DNA of 43,995 nt from Streptomyces sp. DI166 (GTDB lineage: Bacteria; Actinomycetota; Actinomycetes; Streptomycetales; Streptomycetaceae). The notes below the pieces were generated by a model that made no database searches, was not told the origin of the DNA, and saw only the letters and a program-made list of their open reading frames with translations. Every line of letters starts with the position of its first letter. Positions within the stretch are counted from its first letter, which is position 1. Location of the stretch: positions 1 through 43,995 of the forward strand of contig NZ_FLSP01000076.1 of NCBI RefSeq assembly GCF_900091315.1, in the 5' to 3' direction. Shown in pieces: positions 1 through 7,758 of this stretch. The position numbers were made by a program, and so were the translations under genes.

Positions 1-2493
1 CTGCGCGTCTCCTTCGCCGAGGCGACCGCGCTGATGGAGGCGCTGCACCGGCTGAACATCGTCGGCCCGTCCGAGGGCTCCAAGGCCCGCGACGTCCTCG
101 TGAAGACCTGGGACCTGCCCCAGCTCCTGGAGGACCTGAAGGCCAACCCGCCGGCCCCGGTCCGCCCCGCCGACGACGGCAAGGTGGTCACCCTCGCCGA
201 GTACCGCGCCGCCGAGGCCCCGACCGTGGAGATCCCCGCCGCGCCGATCCCGGTCGTCGACTTCACCAAGGCCGACCCCGACGTGCTCGTCGAGGAGGTC
301 TACGACCAGGAGGCCGACGAGGAGGACCAAGACGAGGACGAGGTCCTGGTCGTCGAGGACGACGACGAGGAGCCGGCCGCCCGCAGGCGGCGGGACGACG
401 AGGACTGGGAGCCGAACTTCCGGGACCGGCTGCGCGAGCTGCCGCAGGTCCCGGCGACGTTCCGCTCGAAGGCCGCCTTCACCCAGGCCCTGCGCGACCT
501 CGGCAACGACGCCAAGCACGGTGCCTTCCACGCGCTGACCCACTCGCCCAAGTACGCCGGGCGCGAGGTGAAGCGGGCCGCGAAGTTCTACGGCCGCAGC
601 ACGGGCAACCTGGCCCGCTGGGTGTACGCCCGCGAGCACAAGCTCCTGGTCCAGCAGCAGTGGGCGGCCAAGCAGAAGAACGCCGCGCTTCTGCTGTCCA
701 CGACCAAGAACCTCTACAAGGAGCGCACCCGCCGCGCCCTCAAGGCCGGCGGCCTGGTGCTCGCCGCCGCGGTGGTCACCGCGATCGAGTTCGGCGCGAT
801 CTGGTACTTCAGCCCGGACTGGCTGCGGCCCTTTGCCTGGGGCCCGGCCCTGGCGACGCTGACCACGCTGGTCGGCATCGGCGCCGTGTGCGAGCGGGTC
901 TACAACAAGGTCACGCCGGTCGACGCCGACGAGGACTACGAGGCGGACCGGGCGGACGACGAGCCGTTCCCGATCGCCGACGCCCGCTCCCGTGCCGAGG
1001 CCGTCGACTGCGTGCGCCGCACGCTCGTCTCCAAGGGCATCGACGTCGGCGCGGTGCTCCAGCCGCACCGGCACAAGTGGGGCTGGGAGGTCACGGTGCG
1101 CCAGAAGTCCGGCACCCCCGCCGAGCTGGTATCCAAGGCCCCCGACATGGAGACCCCGCTCGGTCTCGGTGTCGACCGGCTCCTGGTTCAGCCGCACAAG
1201 AACCTGCGCTCCGACTCCACCCTGCGCCTGGTGATGCGCAACCCGTTCGCCGGCATGGGCGAGCTGGAGAAGGTGAAGCCCGGCTCGCTGAGCATCACCG
1301 AGCCGCTGCTGATCGCCCGCCGCATGGACGCCAAGCCGTTCCTGCTGCCCGCGCTCGGCAGCCATGTCCTGGTCGTCGGCGGACCCGGCTCGGGCAAGTC
1401 GATGCTCCTGCGGGCGATCGGCTCGCGGATCTCCGACTGCTATGACGCCCAGCTGTGGGAGGCGGACCCGGTCGGCCCCGGCCTGGACGCTCTGGGGCCG
1501 GCGGTCGCCCGCAAGGCCCGCACCATGCCGCAGATCGAGGCGCTCCTCGAGGACGCGCTGAAAATCGCGAAGGCCCGAGCGACGAACATTCTGGCCTGGG
1601 GACACGGCGACAACTGGCGGCCCTCCGCCAAGGAGCCCGCCCTGGTCGTGATGCTGGACGAGTACAAGTCCCTTTCCGCATACGCGAAGGAACTGGTCAT
1701 CGAGATTTTCGGCGTCGGCCGGAAATCCCGCGTCACCGTCATCATCGGCTCGCTGTACGGCACCGCCGACGCCATCGGCGAGGCCATTGCCGGTGCGGTC
1801 GCGGTCCGCATCATGCTCCCGTGCCGCCACAAGGACATCGAGCTGGTCTTCGGGGCCGGCGCGGGCGCGCAGGGCTGGCGCCCGGACCGACTGCACCCGC
1901 TGGTGGAGGGTGAGGACCCCGACGACTCCGACGTCGGCTGCTGCTACATCATGGGCGGCGGTTCGAAGGAGCCCCTGATCTACCGGTCCTACCCGCTGGC
2001 CCCGAAGGAGGCGTACGCCCGCGGCGTGGCCCGCGCCAAGGTCGGTCTCCCCCAGCTGGACCGCCGCTCGCTCAAGGCCGCCGGGGTCACCGCCCCCGAG
2101 CTGCCCAAGGCGGACGACGTCCCGGCCCCGGAGGAGACCGAGGCCGCCGAGCCGGAGGCGCTGGCGCTGGAGGACCCGGCGCTGGAGCTGCTGATGGACG
2201 TCCTGGACGGCATCGACGCGGTCGGCGCGATCAACCGCGACGGCAACGGCCGGGGCCACCTGGACACCCTCGCTACCTGGCTGGCGGCGGAGTACCCGGA
2301 CGTCTACGGCGACTGGGACCAGGCCCGGCTGTCCAAGGAGCTGAAGGCCGCCGGCGCCAAGGTCCACGGCTCCGTCCGCGTCGGCTCCGAGGGCCCGCGC
2401 TCCGGCGTCAAGGGCGAGGAGATCGCGGAGCTGATCAAGGAGGCGCAGGACGCCGCCGAGGCCGCCGCGGAGGGCGAGAGCCCCGAGTCCTGA
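1..2493 (+). CDS. tra: FtsK/SpoIIIE-type conjugal DNA translocase Tra (residues 41-870; N-terminus lies at the other end of the window)
   Basis: This is the hexameric ATPase expected to pump plasmid DNA between hyphae in Streptomyces-type conjugation. The reading frame is open from base 1 and continues in frame from 43876-43995, so the true start is ATG 43876 and the protein has 870 residues. Numbered on the full protein: FtsK gamma winged helix at about 19-73 (ending GIVGP-like, here NIVGPSEGSKARDVLV), an acidic linker, two membrane segments at about 290-337, Walker A GPGSGKS at 501-507, Walker B VVMLDEY with D593, and a second winged-helix-like C-terminal region from about 766. A gamma domain at the N-terminus is unusual, since FtsK and SpoIIIE carry it at the C-terminus. 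The small transfer or spread genes downstream fit this role. Confidence 0.93.
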   Translation: MRVSFAEATALMEALHRLNIVGPSEGSKARDVLVKTWDLPQLLEDLKANPPAPVRPADDGKVVTLAEYRAAEAPTVEIPAAPIPVVDFTKADPDVLVEEVYDQEADEEDQDEDEVLVVEDDDEEPAARRRRDDEDWEPNFRDRLRELPQVPATFRSKAAFTQALRDLGNDAKHGAFHALTHSPKYAGREVKRAAKFYGRSTGNLARWVYAREHKLLVQQQWAAKQKNAALLLSTTKNLYKERTRRALKAGGLVLAAAVVTAIEFGAIWYFSPDWLRPFAWGPALATLTTLVGIGAVCERVYNKVTPVDADEDYEADRADDEPFPIADARSRAEAVDCVRRTLVSKGIDVGAVLQPHRHKWGWEVTVRQKSGTPAELVSKAPDMETPLGLGVDRLLVQPHKNLRSDSTLRLVMRNPFAGMGELEKVKPGSLSITEPLLIARRMDAKPFLLPALGSHVLVVGGPGSGKSMLLRAIGSRISDCYDAQLWEADPVGPGLDALGPAVARKARTMPQIEALLEDALKIAKARATNILAWGHGDNWRPSAKEPALVVMLDEYKSLSAYAKELVIEIFGVGRKSRVTVIIGSLYGTADAIGEAIAGAVAVRIMLPCRHKDIELVFGAGAGAQGWRPDRLHPLVEGEDPDDSDVGCCYIMGGGSKEPLIYRSYPLAPKEAYARGVARAKVGLPQLDRRSLKAAGVTAPELPKADDVPAPEETEAAEPEALALEDPALELLMDVLDGIDAVGAINRDGNGRGHLDTLATWLAAEYPDVYGDWDQARLSKELKAAGAKVHGSVRVGSEGPRSGVKGEEIAELIKEAQDAAEAAAEGESPES

Positions 2494-2495
2494 CT

Positions 2496-2645
2496 GTAGA
2501 ACCGCAGGTCAGCGGCCTCTACGTGCCTCTCTACACCCCGCTCTACACGCCGGATCAGCTCTACGTAGAGCAGGCGAGAGAGCGCCCGAGAGACCCCCGT
2601 AGAGGCCGCTGACCTGCGAAGACGCCGCTGTAGAGCGGCTGTAGC
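2496..2645. repeat. CTCTAC/GTAGAG array inside a 20-bp inverted repeat; candidate cis-acting transfer locus (clt)
   Basis: Directly after the tra stop, CTCTAC occurs at 2517, 2529, 2541 and 2559 (spacings 12, 12 and 18 bp). The opposite orientation GTAGAG occurs at 2565, 2599 and 2630, with degenerate copies at 2496 and 2640. The array is enclosed by a perfect inverted repeat, 2503-2522 against 2599-2618. Streptomyces TraB-type translocases are known to bind short repeated 8-mers near tra, so a translocase recognition role is an inference from position and repeat pattern. A folded terminator for tra is an alternative. Confidence 0.6.
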
Positions 2646-2712
2646 GCGTCCGAGAGGCCCGAAAGGCCCGGAATGCGCCCCAACCCTTTCTGATCTTGAA
2701 GGAGGCCCCGCG

Positions 2713-3489
2713 ATGGGCGACGCCAGCACCGCCCGGGCCCGCACGGCCCCCGCCGCTCGCAAGTCGGCGGCCGCCAGGACGGCGGCACCCCGCAACGCCG
2801 CGAAGAAGGCCGTCCCGGCCGCCCGGACGCCTCGCAAGGCCGCAGCCCGCAAGACCACCGCCCGCCGGCCCGATCCGGCCCCGACCGAGCCGACCGCGCT
2901 CGCCGAGGCGATCGCCGCCCGCCAGGCGCAGCCCGGCTTCGACGCCGACGCCCTGCTTGCCAACTCCGCCCCCACCGCCCCGCGCAAGACGGTGCCCCGC
3001 AAGGCGGCGGCCAAGAAGACCGCCGCGAAGAAGACCGCGCCCGCCCCGGCCGCCAAGAAGGCGCCGGCGAAGAAGACACCGAGGAAGGCCGCGGCCAAGA
3101 AGCCGGTCAAGCGGCCGTCCGCGGCGAAGGCCGGCACGACCCGGGCGAAGAAGTTCACCCGGGTCGTGAAGTACGCCAGGAAGCACCCGTTCACCGCCTC
3201 GCTCGCCGTGCTCCTGGTCGTCACCACCGTCGCCTGGCGCGGCGTGAAGGGCGGCGGCCGCCTGATCCGCAACGGCGTCGCCAAGGCGTGGGCCAGGGGC
3301 GAGGACGACCGGCTCAACCGCCGGGCCGCCAAGCAGGCCGCCGCGGTCACCGCCGCCGGGCACAAGGGCTGCCCGGCCTGCAAGGGAACCGGCGTCCTGC
3401 CCAAGCACAACGCCGACGGCACCTGGGCCGGGTCGGTCCGCTGCACCCCCGCCGCCGCCCGGCGCGCCGCCGCCCGGCGCAGCGCCTGA
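2713..3489 (+). CDS. Histone-H1-like Lys/Ala-rich protein with one membrane segment and a C-terminal zinc motif
   Basis: 258 residues; ATG after GAAGGAGG at 2697. The first 150 residues are Lys/Ala/Pro/Arg-rich with AAKKTAAKKTA and PAKKTPRKAA repeats like the tails of eukaryotic H1 and of bacterial HupS-type proteins. A hydrophobic stretch follows (FTASLAVLLVVTTVAW, about 162-177). The C-terminus has CPACKGTG, a DnaJ-type CxxCxGxG half motif, with a further Cys near the end. It lies between tra and two small genes of the transfer region. A membrane-tethered DNA-binding protein is inferred. The basic tail could alternatively bind cell-wall polymers. Product not recognised. Confidence 0.8.
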   Translation: MGDASTARARTAPAARKSAAARTAAPRNAAKKAVPAARTPRKAAARKTTARRPDPAPTEPTALAEAIAARQAQPGFDADALLANSAPTAPRKTVPRKAAAKKTAAKKTAPAPAAKKAPAKKTPRKAAAKKPVKRPSAAKAGTTRAKKFTRVVKYARKHPFTASLAVLLVVTTVAWRGVKGGGRLIRNGVAKAWARGEDDRLNRRAAKQAAAVTAAGHKGCPACKGTGVLPKHNADGTWAGSVRCTPAAARRAAARRSA

Positions 3490-3503
3490 CCAGGGAGAAC
3501 CCC

Positions 3504-4460
3504 GTGCAGGAATGGAGTACCGACACCCCTTGGGGCGTCATCACCCCGTACATGCTCATCGTCGAGGGCAAATGGCGCCTGCGGGACGTCATCGGCCCCT
3601 TCTTCGGCGAATACGTCACCTGCCCCTTCTGCGAGAACCAGAAGGGGCTGAAGTTCGAGACGGACTCCAGCCGCCTCGGCGAGATGTGCGACATCACCTG
3701 CCCGCCGCCGTGCGGCCGGACGTTCCAGATCCTGGAGATCACCGGCTACGACCTGCAGCAGCGCCTGGCCTTCCTCGCGGGCGAGGAGACCGACCCGGCG
3801 TGGGAGGCGAAGATCCTCGCCGAGGACCCCGACCAGCGCAGCGGACCGCAGCCGCCCGGCACCGACGACGACCGCCTCGCTGCGGCGACCAGCTCGGCGG
3901 CCGCGCCGGAGCCCAGGACCCCGCCCGCCCGGGAGACGGCGGCCCCGCGGATGCGGACCGCCCGCCGCGCCCGGTCCGAGAACCACGGCGTCGTCGTCGG
4001 CCGGGGCGAGACCGTCACTGGCCCGGTCCGCGCCACCGCCGGCAGCACCACCGGCAAGCGCGCCCCGGCCCCGAAGACTGCGGGCCGCGCGACTCGCCAG
4101 GCCGTCGACGAGGCGACCCGCCCGACGCCGGGCACTCGCGTCTACCGCAATGACGGCGTCGTCAACACCGGCCTCCTGGTCGTCGGCGACAACAACCGCC
4201 AGGTCAACGTCCGCGCCGACGGCAAGGGCGGCGGCCAGGTCACCGTCAACGGCCAGCCGGTCACCTCCGGCGGCCGAATACCCCGCAAGGTCGCCGCCCG
4301 CGCCGAGCGTGCCGTCCGCGACGCGCAGCGCCAGGCCGGGCAGGGCGCCGGCCCCGGCGAGGTCCGCATCCACGGCGAGAACAACAGCGTCGTCACCACG
4401 ACCACCAGCGGCGACCAGGTCCAGGTCACCCGCACCAGCAGAAGGAAGAAGGAGGACTAG
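3504..4460 (+). CDS. Zinc-ribbon protein with Ala/Pro/Arg-rich linker and C-terminal NTG/GDNN repeat region
   Basis: 318 residues from GTG 3504, which follows CAGGGAGAACCCC; the frame is open further upstream but there it overlaps the preceding gene out of phase. An N-terminal globular part of about 100 residues contains CPFC and a CPPPC cluster, probably a zinc ribbon. A disordered basic linker follows. The C-terminal part (NDGVVNTGLLVVGDNNRQVNV, then a TVNGQPVTSGGR stretch) resembles a segment of the protein encoded at 5631-6458. It ends 2 bp before the next gene, whose ribosome site GGAGG lies inside it, so the two are probably co-translated. No function assigned. Confidence 0.82.
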   Translation: MQEWSTDTPWGVITPYMLIVEGKWRLRDVIGPFFGEYVTCPFCENQKGLKFETDSSRLGEMCDITCPPPCGRTFQILEITGYDLQQRLAFLAGEETDPAWEAKILAEDPDQRSGPQPPGTDDDRLAAATSSAAAPEPRTPPARETAAPRMRTARRARSENHGVVVGRGETVTGPVRATAGSTTGKRAPAPKTAGRATRQAVDEATRPTPGTRVYRNDGVVNTGLLVVGDNNRQVNVRADGKGGGQVTVNGQPVTSGGRIPRKVAARAERAVRDAQRQAGQGAGPGEVRIHGENNSVVTTTTSGDQVQVTRTSRRKKED

Positions 4461-4462
4461 CC

Positions 4463-4654
4463 GTGCTGACCGTCTCCGCCGTCGTCGTCTTCGTGCTCGC
4501 CGAGGCCGGACTGATCTGGAAGGGCGGCCTGAAGTTCTGGCACGCGGCCATCTGCAACATCGCCGCGCTCTACCTGGCCGCCACCTCCATGGGCCCGTCG
4601 CTGTACGGCGGGCTGGAGAACGCAGCCAACATGCTGAGCCAAATCCGTTTCTAG
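4463..4654 (+). CDS. Small membrane protein, SpdB-like position
   Basis: 63 residues from GTG 4463 with AAGGAGG overlapping the end of the upstream gene. Two hydrophobic segments (TVSAVVVFVLAEAGLI and AAICNIAALYLAATSMG) make up most of the protein. Small hydrophobic Spd proteins downstream of tra promote intramycelial spread of Streptomyces plasmids; assignment here is by size, hydrophobicity and position only. This is the last gene of the run that starts at 40966. Confidence 0.78.
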   Translation: MLTVSAVVVFVLAEAGLIWKGGLKFWHAAICNIAALYLAATSMGPSLYGGLENAANMLSQIRF

Positions 4655-4665
4655 TCGCGTCGCAA

Positions 4666-4679
4666 TTCCGCTAGCGGAA
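4666..4679. promoter_or_regulatory. Family A palindrome, site 1 (TTCCGCTAGCGGAA)
   Basis: Perfect 14-bp palindrome in the 177-bp gap before the gene at 4832. The same 14 bp recurs at 43128-43141, and the core CGCTAGCG with one intact arm recurs at 26478, 30635 and 33457. Probably an operator or a centromere-like site. Confidence 0.6.
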
Positions 4680-4756
4680 AAGCTCAGCTTAGTGATAGCC
4701 GATCTGACGGATTACCCGCTGAGCGGCAAAGCGACCGGCAAAGCTCACCTTTCCCA

Positions 4757-4784
4757 GTCCCTGTCAGCGATCGCTGACAGGGAC
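4757..4784. promoter_or_regulatory. 28-bp perfect palindrome, Family B variant
   Basis: Two perfect 14-bp arms with no spacer contain the half site GTCAGCG and its complement CGCTGAC (TGTCAGCGATCGCTGACA). The other members have a 3-bp spacer, here it is 2 bp. It lies 91 bp from Family A site 1 and 48 bp before the GTG at 4832. It could also act as a hairpin terminator for the transfer operon. Confidence 0.6.
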
Positions 4785-4831
4785 TTCGTCCGCTCCCACC
4801 TCGCGCAATGCAACGGAAGGAGCCCCTTTTC

Positions 4832-5026
4832 GTGGGCGTCAAGTACGTCATAGTCGAGCCCGATCCGCCCGGCTGGTGGGCCCGCAACAAGTTCAAGACC
4901 GTCGTCGTCCTGGCCGTGGCCGCCGTGTTCTACCTGCACGGCCGTGACGGGCAACCGGCTGACAATCCCCAGCCGAGGCCCACGCCGAATCCGTCGGCGA
5001 GTACCAGCCGCAGCGCGGCCCCGTAG
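4832..5026 (+). CDS. Small single-pass membrane protein
   Basis: 64 residues from GTG 4832, 9 bp after GGAAGGAGC. An ATG at 4808 in the same frame has no ribosome site. A short polar N-terminus (VGVKYVIVEPDPPGWWARNKFK) is followed by one membrane helix (TVVVLAVAAVFYL) and a Pro/Ser-rich tail. Product not recognised. It is the first gene after the operator-rich gap at 4655-4831. Confidence 0.7.
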   Translation: MGVKYVIVEPDPPGWWARNKFKTVVVLAVAAVFYLHGRDGQPADNPQPRPTPNPSASTSRSAAP

Positions 5027-5130
5027 CCCGGCCGATCCCGCCGGCCCCGGAGCGCTCTCACCGTTCCGGGACCTGGCGGGGACGCCCGGTCACCCCGACC
5101 GGCGCCCTCCGTCCGACGAAGGAGAGCACC

Positions 5131-5508
5131 GTGTCCGTCGCCGACTTCCTCGCCCGCCTGCAGGGCAAGCGGCCCGCGTTCGACACCACCGACGAAGTCA
5201 CCCAGCTCCTGGACGACCAGTACGAGCGGATCCGCGACACCCGCCTCCCGCTCCACCTCCAGCGCGCCGCGCACCTGGAGCGACTCCTCAGCTTCCAGCC
5301 CGGCCTGGTCGACGCCCGCGGCGCGGCCGCCGACCTCGCGCTGCACGCCGAGGCCCTCATCACCGCCGCCCGCTCGGGCGGGCACGAGGACCTCGCAGAG
5401 CGCCTGGTCGACGCCGCCGAAGCGCTCAACGAGGCGGTCTCCCACCTTGCCGCGGCCGCCCACGCGACCGTCCCCGTCCCGCAGGTCCCCCTCGTGCACG
5501 CCGCCTGA
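5131..5508 (+). CDS. Hypothetical helical protein
   Basis: 125 residues from GTG 5131 after GAAGGAGAGCACC. Largely alpha-helical by composition, with heptad-like Leu/Ala spacing (RAAHLERLLSFQPGLVDARGAAADLALHAEALI), no membrane segment and no Cys. It starts 104 bp after the preceding stop and is followed by two hairpins. Family not recognised. Confidence 0.75.
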   Translation: MSVADFLARLQGKRPAFDTTDEVTQLLDDQYERIRDTRLPLHLQRAAHLERLLSFQPGLVDARGAAADLALHAEALITAARSGGHEDLAERLVDAAEALNEAVSHLAAAAHATVPVPQVPLVHAA

Positions 5509-5526
5509 CCTGCACAAACAAAAAAA

Positions 5527-5578
5527 GGCATCCTCGAAAGATGCCAACCCCTAGAAATGCATCCTTCGAGGATGCATT
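5527..5578. terminator. Two related AT-rich hairpins in tandem
   Basis: Hairpin 1 is GGCATC (5527) with GATGCC (ends 5545); hairpin 2 is a perfect 9-bp stem AATGCATCC / GGATGCATT (5556-5578). They share the GCATCC and TCGA elements and follow an A-rich run at 5515-5526 that stands out in this GC-rich plasmid. Their position fits a terminator or attenuator between 5508 and the TTG at 5631. Confidence 0.5.
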
Positions 5579-5630
5579 ATGGATGTGCGGGGGCCACCCG
5601 GTCCCCGCACTCTCCGACCAAGGAGCAGCC

Positions 5631-6458
5631 TTGAGCAGCGAGAAGATCCACGTCATGAACACCGCCGGCGCCATCGAGCTGGACCTGTCGGTCTCCAACG
5701 GCGCGGTCAACGTCACCGTCGACCCCAAGGCCGTCTACGGCCGGGTCCGCGTCCACACCGCCGCCGCCGAGGGCCCGGTCGCCGACGCGGTGAACGACAC
5801 GAAGTTCACCGAGCACGGCAACAAGCTCACCGTCTCCGTCCCCGACGACCTGGCCGGCGGGATGGGCGGCACCAACGTGGTCCAGATCGGCGGCAGCACC
5901 TTCAGCTTCGGCGGCGGCGTGGTGAACACCGGCTCCATGACCGGTGTGACCATCAGCGGCGGTGACATCTGGGTCGGTGGGCAGCGCGTCGTCTCGGGCG
6001 GCCGGGTCGTCGCCGAGCAGGGCGCCACCGTCGGCGGCGCGACCGGCACGATCACCGTCGACGTCGTCCTCCCGGCCGGGTCCTCGCTGGCCGTGAGCAC
6101 GAAGAACGCCGAGACGACCGTGCGCGGCGACCTGGAGGCCATCCGCTTCGACGCCCGCAACGGCTCGCTGCAGGCGGGCGGCGTGAAGGTGCTGGAGGCG
6201 GAGACCCACAACGGCTCCGTCCTGGTCGACATCGTCGACGAGGAGCTGGAGGCGAGCACGCACAACGGCTCCATCACCATCGGCGCCTACAACGGCCGCC
6301 GCGGCTCCGCTCGCACCCACAACGGCGACGTCACCATCAGCGCCACCCCGGCCTCCTCCGGCCGCCTCGCCGCCCGCACCCACAACGGCAACATCCGGGT
6401 GCGCGGCGCCGGTCACCTGGACCTGAAGACGTCCACCCACAACGGCCGCGTCTGGTGA
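5631..6458 (+). CDS. DUF4097-like beta-helical protein with THNG repeats
   Basis: 275 residues from TTG 5631, which sits 5 bp after AAGGAG; an in-frame ATG at 5655 lacks a ribosome site. The protein is Gly/Val/Thr-rich with beta-strand periodicity. The last 90 residues carry five THNG turns (ETHNGSVLVD, STHNGSITIG, RTHNGDVTIS, RTHNGNIRV, STHNGRVW), the pattern of DUF4097-type right-handed beta-helix proteins. A central GGGVVNTGSMTG...GGQRVVSGGR segment resembles the C-terminus of the protein at 3504-4460. There is no signal peptide, so it is probably cytosolic. Many DUF4097 proteins accompany membrane regulators; its partner here is unknown. Confidence 0.8.
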   Translation: MSSEKIHVMNTAGAIELDLSVSNGAVNVTVDPKAVYGRVRVHTAAAEGPVADAVNDTKFTEHGNKLTVSVPDDLAGGMGGTNVVQIGGSTFSFGGGVVNTGSMTGVTISGGDIWVGGQRVVSGGRVVAEQGATVGGATGTITVDVVLPAGSSLAVSTKNAETTVRGDLEAIRFDARNGSLQAGGVKVLEAETHNGSVLVDIVDEELEASTHNGSITIGAYNGRRGSARTHNGDVTISATPASSGRLAARTHNGNIRVRGAGHLDLKTSTHNGRVW

Positions 6459-6464
6459 CTTCGC

Positions 6465-6511
6465 CCCGGGGTGGCCGCCTCTGGCGACCAAACCTCACCG
6501 GCCACCCCGGG
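6465..6511 (+). terminator. 13-bp-stem hairpin, member 1 of a three-copy family
   Basis: CCCGGGGTGGCCG (6465-6477) pairs with CGGCCACCCCGGG (6499-6511). The loop holds CGACCAA. Two similar hairpins with CCAAGCAG loops lie at 8886 and 9808. Confidence 0.6.
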
Positions 6512-6580
6512 CCTCCCAGCCCGCTCCAAACGGAGCGGGGGGCAGACACATCGTCCCTCGAATCCCGACTGGAGCCAGCC

Positions 6581-6826
6581 ATGACCCCGCGTCCCGACGA
6601 CCAGGCCCGCACCGAACTGCGCGACCTGGTCGCCAAGGCCAAGCAGCGTCGCGAAGAAGAGCACGAGCGCGTGGAGACCGAGTTCTGGCAGGAGATCGAC
6701 CGCCTGCAGAGGCGGTACCACGGCGCACAGCAGGACATCGCCGACGCCCTGGACGTCAAGCGCAACCAGATCCTGCGGCAGACCAAGCGCTACCGGTCCG
6801 CCGGCCAGGACGCCGTCACCGACTGA
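6581..6826 (+). CDS. Small helix-turn-helix protein
   Basis: 81 residues from ATG 6581 after GGAG. The N-terminal half is a charged helix (DLVAKAKQRREEEHERVETEFWQEIDRLQRRY) and the C-terminal half reads as a helix-turn-helix (AQQDIADALDVKRNQILRQTKRY). A DNA-binding role is inferred. It stands alone between a hairpin and a membrane-protein gene. Confidence 0.75.
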   Translation: MTPRPDDQARTELRDLVAKAKQRREEEHERVETEFWQEIDRLQRRYHGAQQDIADALDVKRNQILRQTKRYRSAGQDAVTD

Positions 6827-6900
6827 CCCCGGACCGCCGTCCGGTCCGGCCCTCCCCGGGCCGGACGGCCCCACCGGGGAGACGCCCCGAGGAGCATCCG

Positions 6901-7548
6901 ATGCCCCAGTTCCCCCCGGCCCCCGGTGAGATGCCGGCCCCGAGGACCCCCGCGACCTTCCTGCGCGAGCACGCCGCGTACGCCACCACCGCCGTCTCCG
7001 CCGGCACCCTGCTGACCCTGGCGAGGATCTGGAACGAACAGGGTGCCGAGCACAGCGTCGGAGCCGCGGCCCTGATGCTGGCCTTCGGCGGCGCGTCCGG
7101 CTTCTTCGCCATCCGCCTGGACGACCCCACCGCGCAGGCCGTCTTCGCCTCCGGCGCGATGACGTTCGGCGCGCTGTCCGTCGGCGTCTACTCCGACCCG
7201 ATCACTCCGGCCCTGATCATCTGGGCCGTCGCCCTGATCGCCTCCTGCGTGCTGATCGGCCGCTCCCACCGCGACGACCACCGCGTCCAGCGCGCCCACC
7301 TCAACAACCTGGAGGTGCGGAACCTGGAGCGCTCCGCCGACCTGACCATCGCGAAGGTCAACGCCAAGGCCACGGTGGAGGCCGCCCGCGAGCAGAGCGC
7401 CGCGATGGCGGCCCTCGAGGAAGCCCTCGCCCACCGCGCCGCCCTGGACGAGAACGGCGCCGTCGACCCGATGGCGATGCTCCGGGCCACCGGCCAGCTC
7501 CCCAAGCTCTCCGTCGTCCACGACGACACCGAGCGCCGCACCGCCTGA
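6901..7548 (+). CDS. Membrane protein with C-terminal coiled coil
   Basis: 215 residues from ATG 6901 after CGAGGAGC. Four hydrophobic segments lie between about 25 and 122 (ATTAVSAGTLLTLARI, VGAAALMLAFGGASGFFAI, AQAVFASGAMTFGALSVGV, PALIIWAVALIASCVLI). A cytoplasmic helical tail follows (RVQRAHLNNLEVRNLERSADLTIAKV...). The topology resembles small Spd-type membrane proteins of Streptomyces plasmids, but no family is recognised. It precedes a coupled zinc-peptide and DUF6919-like pair. Confidence 0.8.
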   Translation: MPQFPPAPGEMPAPRTPATFLREHAAYATTAVSAGTLLTLARIWNEQGAEHSVGAAALMLAFGGASGFFAIRLDDPTAQAVFASGAMTFGALSVGVYSDPITPALIIWAVALIASCVLIGRSHRDDHRVQRAHLNNLEVRNLERSADLTIAKVNAKATVEAAREQSAAMAALEEALAHRAALDENGAVDPMAMLRATGQLPKLSVVHDDTERRTA

Positions 7549-7584
7549 ACCCGCCCGCCACCCACCCTGAACAGGAGAAACCTG

Positions 7585-7758
7585 ATGGCGAGCCACAAGG
7601 CCCTCAACCCGCCGAAGGGCGAGTGCAAGCAGTGCTGGCTGCACGCCTACGACAGCCGCGAGCAGCACAAGCACCTCAAGCCGCGCGAGGACTGCCCGGC
7701 CTGCGTGGACCACATGCTCAACGGCCACGGCAACATGATCGTGGGGGCCGACCGATGA
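7585..7758 (+). CDS. 57-residue Cys/His-rich small protein
   Basis: ATG 7585 after ACAGGAGAAACC; stop TGA 7756-7758 overlaps the next start (ATGA), so translation is coupled. It has ECKQCW...HAYD...HKH and DCPACVDHM, two CxxC pairs with nearby His, probably one zinc site. Similar very small Streptomyces plasmid proteins exist (some are labelled pRL2-8, from memory). Function unknown. Confidence 0.8.
   Translation: MASHKALNPPKGECKQCWLHAYDSREQHKHLKPREDCPACVDHMLNGHGNMIVGADR

Noticed and set aside
2304..4373. 689-codon minus-strand frame across three plus-strand genes
   Set aside because: It overlaps well-supported plus genes with good ribosome sites. Composition is Ala/Gly/Arg-rich without motifs.
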